Below, piece by piece: positions 1-7,589 of a stretch of DNA of 47,838 nucleotides. This DNA is from a virus. Both the position numbers and the translations under genes were made by a program. The stretch covers positions 1-47,838 of IMG/VR virus record IMGVR_UViG_3300033388_002455; one strand, written 5' to 3'. Positions within the stretch are counted from its first letter, which is position 1, and every line of letters starts with the position of its first letter. The notes beneath the pieces are model-generated. The model made no database searches. It was not told the DNA's origin and saw only the letters and a list, made by a program, of their open reading frames with translations.

Positions 1-96
1 ATCCCATAAAACCCCATAAAGCTCTCTTCCATTTTGCGCTAACCATAAATCATCTGCATCTTCTTGTGGATCAAATTCCATAATTATTTTACTCAT
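1..96 (-). CDS. Partial copy (start only) of the gene at 47596-47820
   Basis: The first 32 codons of a small leftward gene, cut by the window edge. The ATG is complementary to 94-96 and is preceded by the Shine-Dalgarno site GGAGGATAAAG. It overlaps the end of the rusA-like gene (stop at 89-91). The full-length copy is at 47596-47820; the two are one gene on the circle. Confidence 0.85.
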   Translation of the reverse strand, partial: MSKIIMEFDPQEDADDLWLAQNGRELYGVLWD

Positions 97-114
97 CTTT
101 ATCCTCCAATACTG
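1..114. repeat. 114-bp direct terminal repeat, left copy
   Basis: Bases 1-114 are identical to 47725-47838. The repeat cuts through a gene: bases 1-96 hold the start of the leftward gene found complete at 47596-47820. A repeat this short, falling inside a coding region, is most simply the overlap left when a circular or circularly permuted headful genome is assembled; a true short terminal repeat is the alternative. The unique genome is therefore 47,724 bp. Confidence 0.97.
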
Positions 115-586
115 CTTTATATATTACTATAGTAGCAAAATCAATGGCATCATTATCTGTATCGTAGAATTTACAAGTCTCTCCTTCAACAATTATATTA
201 TCATCTTTAAGAAACTTACCTACTACTAAAGCATCATTAATAGCTTTACAAAGATTATCATAATCGCCTAGATGTCTTTCAACAGCAAACTTACTCTTAC
301 AAGTTTTACATTTTGTAAATTGTATAAAATGATCTACTATTACAGGATAGTCTATAGGTTTAGGTGTAGGTTTGATTAGTGATCTTTCTTGCATTACTTC
401 ATATAAAAGAGATCTCTGGTTATCCTTGGGCTGGTAAATGTGACCCGCTGCTGCTTTTCTAGGTCTAGCTAGTGGACATACTTTACAGGAAAAGTTTAAA
501 AAATGTACTATTTCACCTCTTTTTGGTTTACGATCTTCTAAATATAATAATTGATCTTCTATGTCTTGTTTGTCTTGTTCGTTCAT
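89..586 (-). CDS. rusA: RusA-like Holliday junction resolvase
   Basis: 165 aa. RusA is a dimeric Mg2+-dependent endonuclease that cuts Holliday junctions and other branched DNA, here probably replication or recombination intermediates before packaging. The C-terminal half carries the family signature: GDYDNLCKAINDAL (about 107-120) followed by a DD pair at 128-129, matching the catalytic aspartates of E. coli RusA (D70, D72, D91). The N-terminal ARPRK (40-44) fits the KPRPR region. Two Cys pairs (CKVC about 34-37, CKTC about 93-96) look like an added zinc knuckle and make it longer than the roughly 120-aa prototype. It overlaps its upstream neighbour by ATGA and is the last gene before the circular join. 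Confidence 0.85.
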   Translation of the reverse strand: MNEQDKQDIEDQLLYLEDRKPKRGEIVHFLNFSCKVCPLARPRKAAAGHIYQPKDNQRSLLYEVMQERSLIKPTPKPIDYPVIVDHFIQFTKCKTCKSKFAVERHLGDYDNLCKAINDALVVGKFLKDDNIIVEGETCKFYDTDNDAIDFATIVIYKAVLEDKDE

Positions 587-795
587 TTCTTCTCCATTAG
601 TTCTACTAGGCTATTGTAAACTGCGAGTGGTATGTTAACATAATCTTTTCTTAGTATCTCAATTACGTCGTCAAATTTGATGTAGCCTTTGCGAGCTTCT
701 ATCCAAGCATCACGAGACTTGCTTTTTAATTTATTAATATGTCTATTTTCTGCTATATAATTATATCTTTTTTCAAACCATTCTTCAAAAGTCAT
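583..795 (-). CDS. Small unknown protein, paralogue of the next gene
   Basis: 70 aa, no recognised family. The segment ARKGYIKFDDVIEILRKDY (about 34-52) matches ARKGYVKLEDVVKIL in the adjacent gene at 792-974, so the two look like a tandem duplication. The ATG at 795 follows GAGGTGATGA, and both ends overlap neighbours by ATGA, showing tight translational coupling in the leftward operon. The N-terminus (EEWFEKRYNYIAENRH) is charged and probably helical. Confidence 0.75.
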   Translation of the reverse strand: MTFEEWFEKRYNYIAENRHINKLKSKSRDAWIEARKGYIKFDDVIEILRKDYVNIPLAVYNSLVELMEKK

Positions 796-974
796 TCATC
801 ACCTCGTAGTGCTTTGATTTCTTCTATGCTTAAGTTAATACAATCTGCATTTTTTAATATCTTAACAACGTCCTCTAACTTCACATAGCCTTTGCGGGCT
901 ATCTTAAACAATTCTTCTATACTAAACTCTTGAACACAGCTAAATGATTTATCACCAGCTCTAGGCTCGCTCAT
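792..974 (-). CDS. Small unknown protein, paralogue of the previous gene
   Basis: 60 aa from the ATG at 974, chosen because it forms an ATGA overlap with the stop of the M15 gene and follows AAGGTGAAGAA. A further in-frame ATG at 1004 has no such site. The shared core ARKGYVKLEDVVKIL lies at about 25-40. It carries no known domain, and its neighbours do not reveal its role. Confidence 0.7.
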   Translation of the reverse strand: MSEPRAGDKSFSCVQEFSIEELFKIARKGYVKLEDVVKILKNADCINLSIEEIKALRGDE

Positions 975-1441
975 TTCTTCACCTTTAATTGATAATGAGG
1001 CCAATCACGTAAAGTAACCCAATCACCGCCGCAGGTTATCTTAATACCTAATCTCTTAGCACATTTCTTAACAACTTTCACTAGCTTCTTAAATGATTTT
1101 AAATCTGTCCAATCTAGCGGATGTGGAACGACATCTACTGCTAGACTAGGGTAAGAGTTATGTTTACTATTAGGCCACTTTAGCTCACTGGCGCCGCTAT
1201 CAAAATACATATCCTGTTTAACTTTATTTCTATGTCCATCGATTACACTACAATCTATCTCTTTAATTACTTCTAGAAATAAGTGTTTTAAATCAGTGTG
1301 GCACGTATCAAGTAGTCTGTGACTCTTCTTGCTGTATCTGAACTCCTTCGCGTTTTTTTCTGTTGAGTTCTCTGGCTTTGAGCACTTCTTGTTTGAAATT
1401 TTGGATGGTCTCTTTAGTAGATTTTTTAAGCAGTTTAGCAT
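971..1441 (-). CDS. M15-family peptidase (endolysin, L-Ala-D-Glu or D-Ala-D-Ala type)
   Basis: 156 aa zinc peptidase expected to cut peptide bonds in the peptidoglycan stem. Zinc ligands are visible: H94 in NSKHNSYPSLAVDVV, D103 in the same block, and H149 in DWPHYQL. GHR (69-71) and Q76 match the family's early motif. There is no signal peptide, so a holin would have to release it. The ATG at 1441 has a very strong site (TTAGGAGGAAGC), yet places the first 45 residues (Lys/Ser-rich, outside the catalytic core) over 134 nt of the upstream gene in another frame. The gene sits in the leftward replication arm, not beside a holin. Confidence 0.85.
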   Translation of the reverse strand: MLNCLKNLLKRPSKISNKKCSKPENSTEKNAKEFRYSKKSHRLLDTCHTDLKHLFLEVIKEIDCSVIDGHRNKVKQDMYFDSGASELKWPNSKHNSYPSLAVDVVPHPLDWTDLKSFKKLVKVVKKCAKRLGIKITCGGDWVTLRDWPHYQLKVKK

Positions 1442-1625
1442 GCTTCCTCCTAAGTCTTGGATTATTATTTATAAAAGTTCTAACTGTATTTATTAGATAC
1501 TCAGCTTTATTCAGTGGATTTTTAATAGTGTACCACTTTATAGAAGTACCTAATTCTCTAGAAAGACTTAAGTACTCTCTAAAGAGCTTCTGGTTAGCTG
1601 TTAGTTTTGGTTTTGATGCACTCAT
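1308..1625 (-). CDS. Unknown basic protein overlapping the endolysin gene
   Basis: 105 aa, rich in Lys/Arg (for example RLRRKHAKLLKKS about 58-70), with a Gln/Glu tail; no family recognised. The ATG at 1625 follows GAGGTAACTT. Its 3' 134 nt overlap the start of the M15 gene in a different frame, and its LRRKH codons contain that gene's Shine-Dalgarno site. A basic, helical small protein could bind nucleic acid, but that is inference only. Confidence 0.65.
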   Translation of the reverse strand: MSASKPKLTANQKLFREYLSLSRELGTSIKWYTIKNPLNKAEYLINTVRTFINNNPRLRRKHAKLLKKSTKETIQNFKQEVLKARELNRKKREGVQIQQEESQTT

Positions 1626-1965
1626 AAGTTACCTCTTCTTCTTTATAGTCTACTTGTAGGAGTTCAATATTTCCTTGATAGTCTTCTGAAATAATTTCTT
1701 CCTTAAATTCGTCCCAAGTTAAATTAGTCCAATATCCATCCTTACACACAACTCTTTTATCAACATCAACACCATCATATTCATACATATATTTATGTAG
1801 CCTAATTTTCTTCTTAGGTTCTATTATCTCGAAATTCTCATCACCGTTTAACAATTCTGTTGTGTACCCATTCCTTCCAATTTCTGCAATATTACTAAAA
1901 ATATTATCACCATATTCTAGTTCTTTTCCGTCCTCTAAGGCTTTAATTAAATCACTTGCTTTCAT
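1594..1965 (-). CDS. Unknown acidic phage protein
   Basis: 123 aa from the ATG at 1965, five bases after GAGGT; ATGs at 1968 and 1977 lie too close to or before that site. It opens with KASDLIKALEDGKELEYGD, a pattern (…ALxxGKxI…) I have seen at the start of many small phage proteins of unknown function. It overlaps neighbours at both ends. Acidic and soluble, with no Cys cluster. Confidence 0.7.
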   Translation of the reverse strand: MKASDLIKALEDGKELEYGDNIFSNIAEIGRNGYTTELLNGDENFEIIEPKKKIRLHKYMYEYDGVDVDKRVVCKDGYWTNLTWDEFKEEIISEDYQGNIELLQVDYKEEEVTYECIKTKTNS

Positions 1966-2164
1966 CATGCACCTCATTTAAGTTCTGAATTATATCACCT
2001 CTAGCTCTAGTACCATACTTAGTAGTACCTATCATCTTATCTGGAGTTTTTCTATATCTATTTACTTGAGCTTTTAGATGTTTGGCTGCTCTCTCTTTTG
2101 TTCTACCATAACCAGTAAGTAGCAGGTTATATTGATCTATCCATTTTTCTTTTTTGAATTTCAT
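1952..2164 (-). CDS. Small basic unknown protein
   Basis: 70 aa, strongly basic (KFKKEKW, RTKERAAKHLKAQVNRYRK), directly downstream of the primase with a start after GGAGGAGTA. It ends inside the next gene. Charge and position suggest a nucleic-acid-binding accessory of the replication cluster, but no domain is recognised. Confidence 0.65.
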   Translation of the reverse strand: MKFKKEKWIDQYNLLLTGYGRTKERAAKHLKAQVNRYRKTPDKMIGTTKYGTRARGDIIQNLNEVHDESK

Positions 2165-3060
2165 TACTCCTCCGTACTATAAACACACAAAAATTTGTTA
2201 CACTTCTCTTTCAATAAACACTCATTTCTACACCCAAAAGTAGCTTTATTAGTAGACCCATAAATAGACTTAAACGCATTCCTTAACGCCGTTCTTCTAT
2301 ACCATAAATGAGAGTACTGAAATAAATAATCTAAAGCTTCATCTTTTGGTGTATTACAAGATCTAAAGAATCTAGCTACTAATACTAATGAAGGATTCCA
2401 TTTACCGTCAACTGTACCATTCTTAATTATATCTTCAATACACGGAACCATCTCTGTTTCAAAATTACCTGTAGCTTCAGTATACGTTTTTTCTGCTGCT
2501 AAAACTTCGTCAACCCTTATTTTAGTTTTTGCTATTTCTATCATGAGATGTAGTTCTTCCAGTTTTATGTTTGACATATCACACTTTTGTTCTCTAGTAT
2601 TAGTCTGTGTCTTTAGTCTGCCTCCTTTAGTATTAATAGTATTATCTATTCTCCACATATTTCTACTTTTATAAACTACTTGATCCCAAGACTTACCTGG
2701 ATTTAAAGAAGTTATTATGTTCTTAACTATTAATTCACATTTTTCGTGTCTTATACTTACTGGCACAATCAGATGTAGTCCTTTTGAACCGCTGTCATAA
2801 ATTTCTGGGAAGACACCAAGTTTTGTTTTAATCTTTTCTACTAAATCAAAAGCATCAGCTTGTGCTGAAGACCCGTCTAGATCTACATAAATTGGACATT
2901 CTTTATCGCTACCTTCTTTATCATAACTTTGTATAGATTTAAAACAATCATTAGTGTCTCCTAAAGTCTCAGTTAAAGACTCTATCGTCTGCTCAGATAA
3001 AAGTTTCCACTGAACAAAAACTCCATTTTTTTTCTTATAAGTCCACCAGTAATATCTCAT
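2164..3060 (-). CDS. Archaeo-eukaryotic-type (AEP) DNA primase
   Basis: 298 aa, predicted to make primers for the phage DNA polymerase. AEP motifs are visible: the metal-binding DxD in PIYVDLDGSS (D60, D62), the SxH-type motif SGSKGLHLIVP (90-100, H96), and a third motif MWRIDNTINTKGGRLK (about 135-150). The C-terminal part is helical and ends in four cysteines, C277, C281, C287 and C292 (CRNEC…KCNKFLC), which may hold Zn or an Fe-S cluster as in PriL or PriCT modules. It overlaps the SSB-like gene by one base (TAATG). I see no DnaG-type (Toprim) primase in the window, so this probably fills that role. Confidence 0.75.
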   Translation of the reverse strand: MRYYWWTYKKKNGVFVQWKLLSEQTIESLTETLGDTNDCFKSIQSYDKEGSDKECPIYVDLDGSSAQADAFDLVEKIKTKLGVFPEIYDSGSKGLHLIVPVSIRHEKCELIVKNIITSLNPGKSWDQVVYKSRNMWRIDNTINTKGGRLKTQTNTREQKCDMSNIKLEELHLMIEIAKTKIRVDEVLAAEKTYTEATGNFETEMVPCIEDIIKNGTVDGKWNPSLVLVARFFRSCNTPKDEALDYLFQYSHLWYRRTALRNAFKSIYGSTNKATFGCRNECLLKEKCNKFLCVYSTEE

Positions 3061-3557
3061 TAGAAGCTATTTTCCTTCTTAGTTTCAACTGTTGCATTTT
3101 CTGCAACTATTGGTTTATCTTCTTTCAATGTCTTAACATAAATCAAGTTTTGATATTCTCCATCTTGTTTAAAAAAAGCAATCTCAATTTCATTACCTAT
3201 GATAGATTCTAGTTGAGTTTTGAAAGTTTCAGGTAAATCATTTCCTCTACCTTCTTTAGTTTCACTTATTGCGAACTCTTTACAGAATCCTTGTAATACT
3301 TTCTTAAAACCATAAGGAACTTTAATACCGTCTTTATTTTTATACTTAGTATTTACAAATAGGTCGTAGTCTTTTCCTGCGTGATCACCATTTAGTACAC
3401 GACATTTAATCACGTAGTAAGGAAAACCTGATGCTTCTAGAATACCTTCTTTTGTTTCTAGTACTTTCATTTTTACTGGTATATTCTCAGCAAAAAACAG
3501 TTTTTCTCTATCATTACCACCATCTTCAAAATCATTAAGATCAAATAAATTACTCAT
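3060..3557 (-). CDS. ssb: Single-stranded DNA-binding-like protein (DUF669-like)
   Basis: 165 aa, beta-rich (about 20-140), with a flexible charged tail ending in ENSF; terminal acidic/Phe tails are typical of SSBs. The layout (FDLNDFEDGG at the start, then FPYYVIKCRVLNGDHAGKDY) resembles phage DUF669/SSB-like proteins usually found beside RecA-like annealing ATPases. It lies between the primase and the ATPase, each junction a 1-nt overlap, so it is probably made in step with both. Assigned by pattern and context. Confidence 0.6.
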   Translation of the reverse strand: MSNLFDLNDFEDGGNDREKLFFAENIPVKMKVLETKEGILEASGFPYYVIKCRVLNGDHAGKDYDLFVNTKYKNKDGIKVPYGFKKVLQGFCKEFAISETKEGRGNDLPETFKTQLESIIGNEIEIAFFKQDGEYQNLIYVKTLKEDKPIVAENATVETKKENSF

Positions 3558-4249
3558 TACTTAACTCCTCTCAACCATTCAGCAAACTCTTTACCAGTGT
3601 CTTCTGTTGGTATAAAAACTTTATTTTTAAACATTTGCGTTCTATCTTTTGTGGCCTCAGCACTATTATTAATAGCCATATCAAATACTGTTGTAAACTC
3701 AAAATCAACACCTTCTCTTTGTACTGGTTCCATACCTACCTTTTTCACTCCAGACTTACCATTTTTACCTGCTCCTTCTTCCATCATATACTGTGTTTTA
3801 GATCTCATAGTAGCGATAATATGAATGTCAGCTTGTAGAATACCCATAAGGAAAGAGTCATGTTTTTTGGTTATGGTTGACCAGTTGGTATACTTATTTC
3901 CTTTACCTGCACTATCAAGCAATTCTTTTTCTTTTAATAGTTGAACCCATTCATGACTGATCGTATCTATTATTAAACAATCATAACCTGCTTTGGTAGC
4001 CTCTTCTATAGACTTTAGATATTTATCAACTGTAAATGGATCATTCATGGTAACATGATCAAACTTAGTTACATCAGAATACAACTTAGCACTTCCTTTT
4101 TCACTATCGCATACTGCAATCTTACCTTTAGGGCCAACTAAACCACGTGCTATTTTTAAAGCACTCATAGTCTTGCCACTCCCTGCTGGTCCTGCTAACG
4201 CGATCTTGATTTTTACATCATCTCTTTTGGCCTCTTTGAAAAAACTCAT
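3557..4249 (-). CDS. RecA-fold AAA ATPase, Sak4-like recombinase
   Basis: 230 aa. Walker A is GPAGSGKT (20-27) and Walker B is CLIIDT (91-96). Size (one RecA core, no extra domains) and position next to an SSB-like gene fit the Sak4 group of phage single-strand annealing or strand-exchange proteins, often annotated AAA_24. With the PD-(D/E)XK nuclease it forms a likely two-component recombination module for repair or concatemer formation. The start follows GAGGAGTTAAGTA. Confidence 0.75.
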   Translation of the reverse strand: MSFFKEAKRDDVKIKIALAGPAGSGKTMSALKIARGLVGPKGKIAVCDSEKGSAKLYSDVTKFDHVTMNDPFTVDKYLKSIEEATKAGYDCLIIDTISHEWVQLLKEKELLDSAGKGNKYTNWSTITKKHDSFLMGILQADIHIIATMRSKTQYMMEEGAGKNGKSGVKKVGMEPVQREGVDFEFTTVFDMAINNSAEATKDRTQMFKNKVFIPTEDTGKEFAEWLRGVK

Positions 4250-5106
4250 TAAAACTCCTCACTTTCTTGCATTTTAAGTAAATCTACTTCGGCAAACCGT
4301 TTGTCGATTATGATTTCGATAGGCTTACGTTTTTGGTGAATAGTATGTATTTCTACAGAAAACCTATCTAATTTTTTTCTTTTATCCTCTTTTAACCAAA
4401 ACATCTTTTTCACAAATTTTGTTCCAGCAGGGAAATAACCTTCACGTTCTAGTATTTCTTGGCATAAATTTAGTTGTAAACCACAATGGTGATAGTTACT
4501 GTCCATAACACATTCTAACTCACCTAATCCTACTTTATACTCATTAGTGGCTCTATTATAGAAAGATTTCTTATCTAACTTTCCGTATGTTTTATAGTCT
4601 CCTAAAAGAATCGCACCTGTCTTCTTATGTTTAGCCAGCACATCAATCATAGTTGCTAAACGTAGATCAGGGGAGAATATGAGACACTCAGGGGAAAGAA
4701 TCTCATATTCTTTGAGGAGGGTATTATCTATAAAATTAGCCATACATCTTTTTGCTTGGACAGTTCTATTTTCATCTGGACCCCAAATAAATCTAGTATT
4801 TTCTACACTTTCTAGTAAATATTCAGCGAATTTATGTATATCTGTACCAAAATCAGCACTATTTTTAGCTTTTTCTGACCATTGTTGCATGATTTCTTCA
4901 GGTTTTCGTCCAAAATACTCTTTTTTCTTCTCATTTTGACTACATTTTAGTGCCATTCCTTCGCTGTCAAACTTTTCAAACCAAGAATGAATGAGAGTCG
5001 TAACTCCTGAGTATCTCACACCATTAGTGTCGTGGTATTGATGCTTTTCTTCATTAAAGCTTATTTCTAGATCAAGTGTTGGGTGTTTTGATTTTTTTAA
5101 TTCCAT
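4249..5106 (-). CDS. PD-(D/E)XK nuclease, RecB/Cas4-like exonuclease
   Basis: 285 aa. Core motifs in order: GTDIH (87-91), E140, D155 in ATMIDVLAKH, the D-x-K pair in GDYKTY (D170, K172), then QLNLCQEILE. These are the RecB-family nuclease signature. It probably resects DNA ends to feed the adjacent Sak4-like ATPase and SSB. N-terminal ISFNEEKHQYHDTNGVRYSG is common in phage PD-(D/E)XK exonucleases. The four Cys of Cas4 Fe-S clusters are not evident. Confidence 0.75.
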   Translation of the reverse strand: MELKKSKHPTLDLEISFNEEKHQYHDTNGVRYSGVTTLIHSWFEKFDSEGMALKCSQNEKKKEYFGRKPEEIMQQWSEKAKNSADFGTDIHKFAEYLLESVENTRFIWGPDENRTVQAKRCMANFIDNTLLKEYEILSPECLIFSPDLRLATMIDVLAKHKKTGAILLGDYKTYGKLDKKSFYNRATNEYKVGLGELECVMDSNYHHCGLQLNLCQEILEREGYFPAGTKFVKKMFWLKEDKRKKLDRFSVEIHTIHQKRKPIEIIIDKRFAEVDLLKMQESEEF

Positions 5107-5107
5107 A

Positions 5108-5386
5108 TTATTTTTTCTTCCCAGTAGGTATTAATATTTCATCAATTAGATTAAATCTACGATCCATTAAACGGAATACTACACTATTTTCATTAATCTC
5201 TTCTCGAATATGAAAGAGATCACTTAATTCTGATACTTTCCTCATAGCATATACTCTTAAGTTATTTGATAAAGTCTCATCTTTTAATTTATTAAAATTT
5301 TCATCTATTTCTTTTTGGATATTTGCTCTTTCAAGCTTATCCAATCTATCTAAAATATCGCTTAACATAATGTTACTTATAAACAT
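5108..5386 (-). CDS. Unknown helical protein, first gene of the recombination operon
   Basis: 92 aa, mostly charged helix (DILDRLDKLERANIQKEIDENF), probably a short coiled coil. The ATG at 5386 follows AGGAGGTAATT. It is the first gene after promoter 5406-5434 and lies one base from the nuclease gene, so it may be an accessory of the recombination module; no family recognised. Confidence 0.65.
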   Translation of the reverse strand: MFISNIMLSDILDRLDKLERANIQKEIDENFNKLKDETLSNNLRVYAMRKVSELSDLFHIREEINENSVVFRLMDRRFNLIDEILIPTGKKK

Positions 5387-5405
5387 AATTACCTCCTATT
5401 ACTAT

Positions 5406-5434
5406 ATAATATCATACTTCTTTCTTTTTGTCAA
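5406..5434 (-). promoter_or_regulatory. Leftward sigma70 promoter, recombination operon
   Basis: Minus strand: TTGACA (5434-5429), 17-bp spacer, TATTAT (5411-5406) with TGA before it (extended -10). Transcription would start near 5399 and read the genes from 5386 down to the join. The -35 and spacer lie within the 3' end of the zinc-ribbon gene at 5412-5585. Confidence 0.8.
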
Positions 5435-5585
5435 GGTTTTTCTCTAAACACACGTAGCAAATAGGATGCTTCCCTCGAAATGTCCACGGCTGCTTATATC
5501 TCTCACCAGTTCTAGTGTGATCTTTTTGTATTATATTCCTACATTTAGAGCACAGTATTATGGTGCAAGAATGTGATTTACTCAT
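5412..5585 (-). CDS. Small zinc-ribbon protein
   Basis: 57 aa with two CxxC knuckles, CSKC (12-15) and CYVC (43-46), spaced for one zinc ribbon, and a Lys-rich tail. It starts with ATG after AGGAG (10-base gap) and overlaps the upstream small gene by 8 nt. This is one of several tiny zinc-binding proteins in the genome. Role unknown; nucleic-acid binding is possible. Confidence 0.6.
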   Translation of the reverse strand: MSKSHSCTIILCSKCRNIIQKDHTRTGERYKQPWTFRGKHPICYVCLEKNLDKKKEV

Positions 5586-5733
5586 ATATTGAAAACTCCT
5601 TTATGTCTGTTTCACTAAGAATACCTACCTCAAATAATTTAGCTATTATATTAGAAAATATCATTCTCATTTCTGATAAATCGCAACCATATAATTTATC
5701 ACCTATAATAGTTTTTACCTGCTCTCTATTCAT
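5578..5733 (-). CDS. Small unknown protein after the DNA polymerase
   Basis: 51 aa, starting in an ATGA overlap with the polymerase stop (GGAGGCGAA before the ATG). Helical, containing SEMRMIFSNIIAKLFEVG. No known family. Translational coupling suggests co-expression with the polymerase. Confidence 0.6.
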   Translation of the reverse strand: MNREQVKTIIGDKLYGCDLSEMRMIFSNIIAKLFEVGILSETDIKEFSIYE

Positions 5734-7589
5734 TTCGCCTCCGCTAAATTATTACAAATAGTAGGCTCAGCCACAATAGGAACCTCCATCTGTCTAGTTA
5801 TTTCATTATCTTCCATACATTTTTTTAAAATTCCTGCAGCTTTCTCAGCATCTTTACTCTTAACATAAAGTATAAGTTCGTCATGTACTTGACCAACTAT
5901 TATACCATCAATATTTTGCTTTATAAGTTCTCTAGCTGTACTTATAGAAGCACAATTAGTAATATGTGCTCCAAATCCTTGTATGGGATGATTTTTAGAT
6001 AGATTTAGCATATGTCTTCTTGAGGCTTTACTAGCATTTTTATAATTAACATATATAACTCTACCAAATCTACTTACTATTTTATTATGAAGTATTAATT
6101 CATTCTCTTGTTTATTCATATATTCTCTAAGTTCTGGATATGTATCTAAATATTTATCAATTAGTACTTGTGCTTCTGCTTCCGTAATATTTAGTATTTT
6201 ACTAACTTTCCATGCTTTTGCACCATAAATAACAGCTAAGGCAAAACATTTTACTATATTTCTTTTCTCTGGGTCTACTTTTTTAAGAAAGTTTTTGTCT
6301 CCAGGCATAGCAGATAAATGAGTTAATCCAAGTACATCAATAGCTATTCTACTATAAAAATCTTCTCCTCGTTTATATGCTTCTATAAGTTTTCTACATT
6401 TACTAACTTCAGAAAAACATCTAGGCTCTAATGAACTAAAATCAGCACTTACTATCTTATATCCTTTTGGTGCTACTATACCTTGCTTAATTCTTTTGTC
6501 ATCTCTTGGAAGTTGTTGAAAATCACTACTATATCTACCACTTGAAGTTCCTGCTTGATTCCATTTAGGGTAAACCCATCCATCTATTGACTTTTCTAAA
6601 ATAGGTTTAGCATAAGTAGATAATAATTTATCTATTTTTCTTTTCTTGAGAAGTAAATCAACAAAAGGAACATGTTTATAATTTTCTAAAGCTTTAGCAT
6701 CTAATGTTGGCTTACCTGTTTTCTTAGATTTTTTTACTGGTTTTTCTTTGTATATTTTAAAAAGTAACCACGCTAATTGATCACTACTATTAATATTAAA
6801 TATGAAAGGTTTATCTGGATAATCTTGCAACCATAAAGAATATTTTATTTTTAATTCTAGTTTTCTATCTACCTCAATAGTTCCGAATAATTTTGTGCAT
6901 AGTTTACCAAACTTACTGTTCTTACTTGTCTTATAAGTCTCATCAAGTATTTTATTTTTTATATCATAAGTTTTGTCTGCTATCTCTTCATCAATACGTA
7001 AAGCTCTTAATTTCACGTCACTCTCTAGTAATTGTGTAAGATTCTCAAAATATTTAGTATTTACTTTTAAGCCTTTAATTTTCATAGGTATTGTAACCTC
7101 TTTATATAATGGCATTACTTCATTATAATATAAATCTTTTGGTAAGTCTGGGTTACTTAATAACAGTTCACATAATCTATAAGTTAATTCACAGTCTTTT
7201 AAACAATACTCTTCCATCGTTTCTGGTGGTAATTCGTGGTGTGGTCCTTTAATCACAATCTTCTTTTCTCCTAAGTACTTCTCTGATAGTGCATCTAGAC
7301 TTAGCTCTTGGTCTCGTCCAATCGTGTGAGCTAAAAGAAGTGAATCGTGCGCTAATTTCATTCTAAGGTCTACATTAAAGCTATGATAGATAGAGGATAA
7401 GTCAAATACTGCGTTGTGAGCTACTAATTTTCTATCACCTATCTTTTCTACTATTGCTAACATGTCCTCTTTAGTAGGCATGTAATAGAAAGCTTTACCT
7501 TTACTAGAATATAAACCTATACCATAAATAGTATTAGTCTTCTCGTTAAGGCTGTCAGTTTCTATATCTATTGAAATAATGTTATTCAT
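5730..7589 (-). CDS. polA: DNA polymerase I (family A) with 3'-5' exonuclease
   Basis: 619 aa replicative polymerase. The exonuclease domain has D8/E10 (SIDIETDSL), AHNAVFD (57-63) and Y128…D132 (YCLKD). Polymerase motif A is SADFSSLEPR (381-390, D383), motif B is RNIVKCFALAVIYG (443-456: R443, K447, Y455), and motif C is QVHDEL (567-572). No 5'-nuclease domain is present, as usual for phage PolA. The residue equivalent to E. coli Phe762 is Leu451; Leu at this site has been linked in marine phage work with slower, more accurate synthesis and less strictly lytic lifestyles. It overlaps neighbours at both ends. Confidence 0.95.
   Translation of the reverse strand: MNNIISIDIETDSLNEKTNTIYGIGLYSSKGKAFYYMPTKEDMLAIVEKIGDRKLVAHNAVFDLSSIYHSFNVDLRMKLAHDSLLLAHTIGRDQELSLDALSEKYLGEKKIVIKGPHHELPPETMEEYCLKDCELTYRLCELLLSNPDLPKDLYYNEVMPLYKEVTIPMKIKGLKVNTKYFENLTQLLESDVKLRALRIDEEIADKTYDIKNKILDETYKTSKNSKFGKLCTKLFGTIEVDRKLELKIKYSLWLQDYPDKPFIFNINSSDQLAWLLFKIYKEKPVKKSKKTGKPTLDAKALENYKHVPFVDLLLKKRKIDKLLSTYAKPILEKSIDGWVYPKWNQAGTSSGRYSSDFQQLPRDDKRIKQGIVAPKGYKIVSADFSSLEPRCFSEVSKCRKLIEAYKRGEDFYSRIAIDVLGLTHLSAMPGDKNFLKKVDPEKRNIVKCFALAVIYGAKAWKVSKILNITEAEAQVLIDKYLDTYPELREYMNKQENELILHNKIVSRFGRVIYVNYKNASKASRRHMLNLSKNHPIQGFGAHITNCASISTARELIKQNIDGIIVGQVHDELILYVKSKDAEKAAGILKKCMEDNEITRQMEVPIVAEPTICNNLAEAK

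Noticed and set aside
1363-1659. Rightward hydrophobic ORF opposite the endolysin and its neighbour
   Set aside because: It is the antisense frame of two well-supported leftward genes and lacks a start site.
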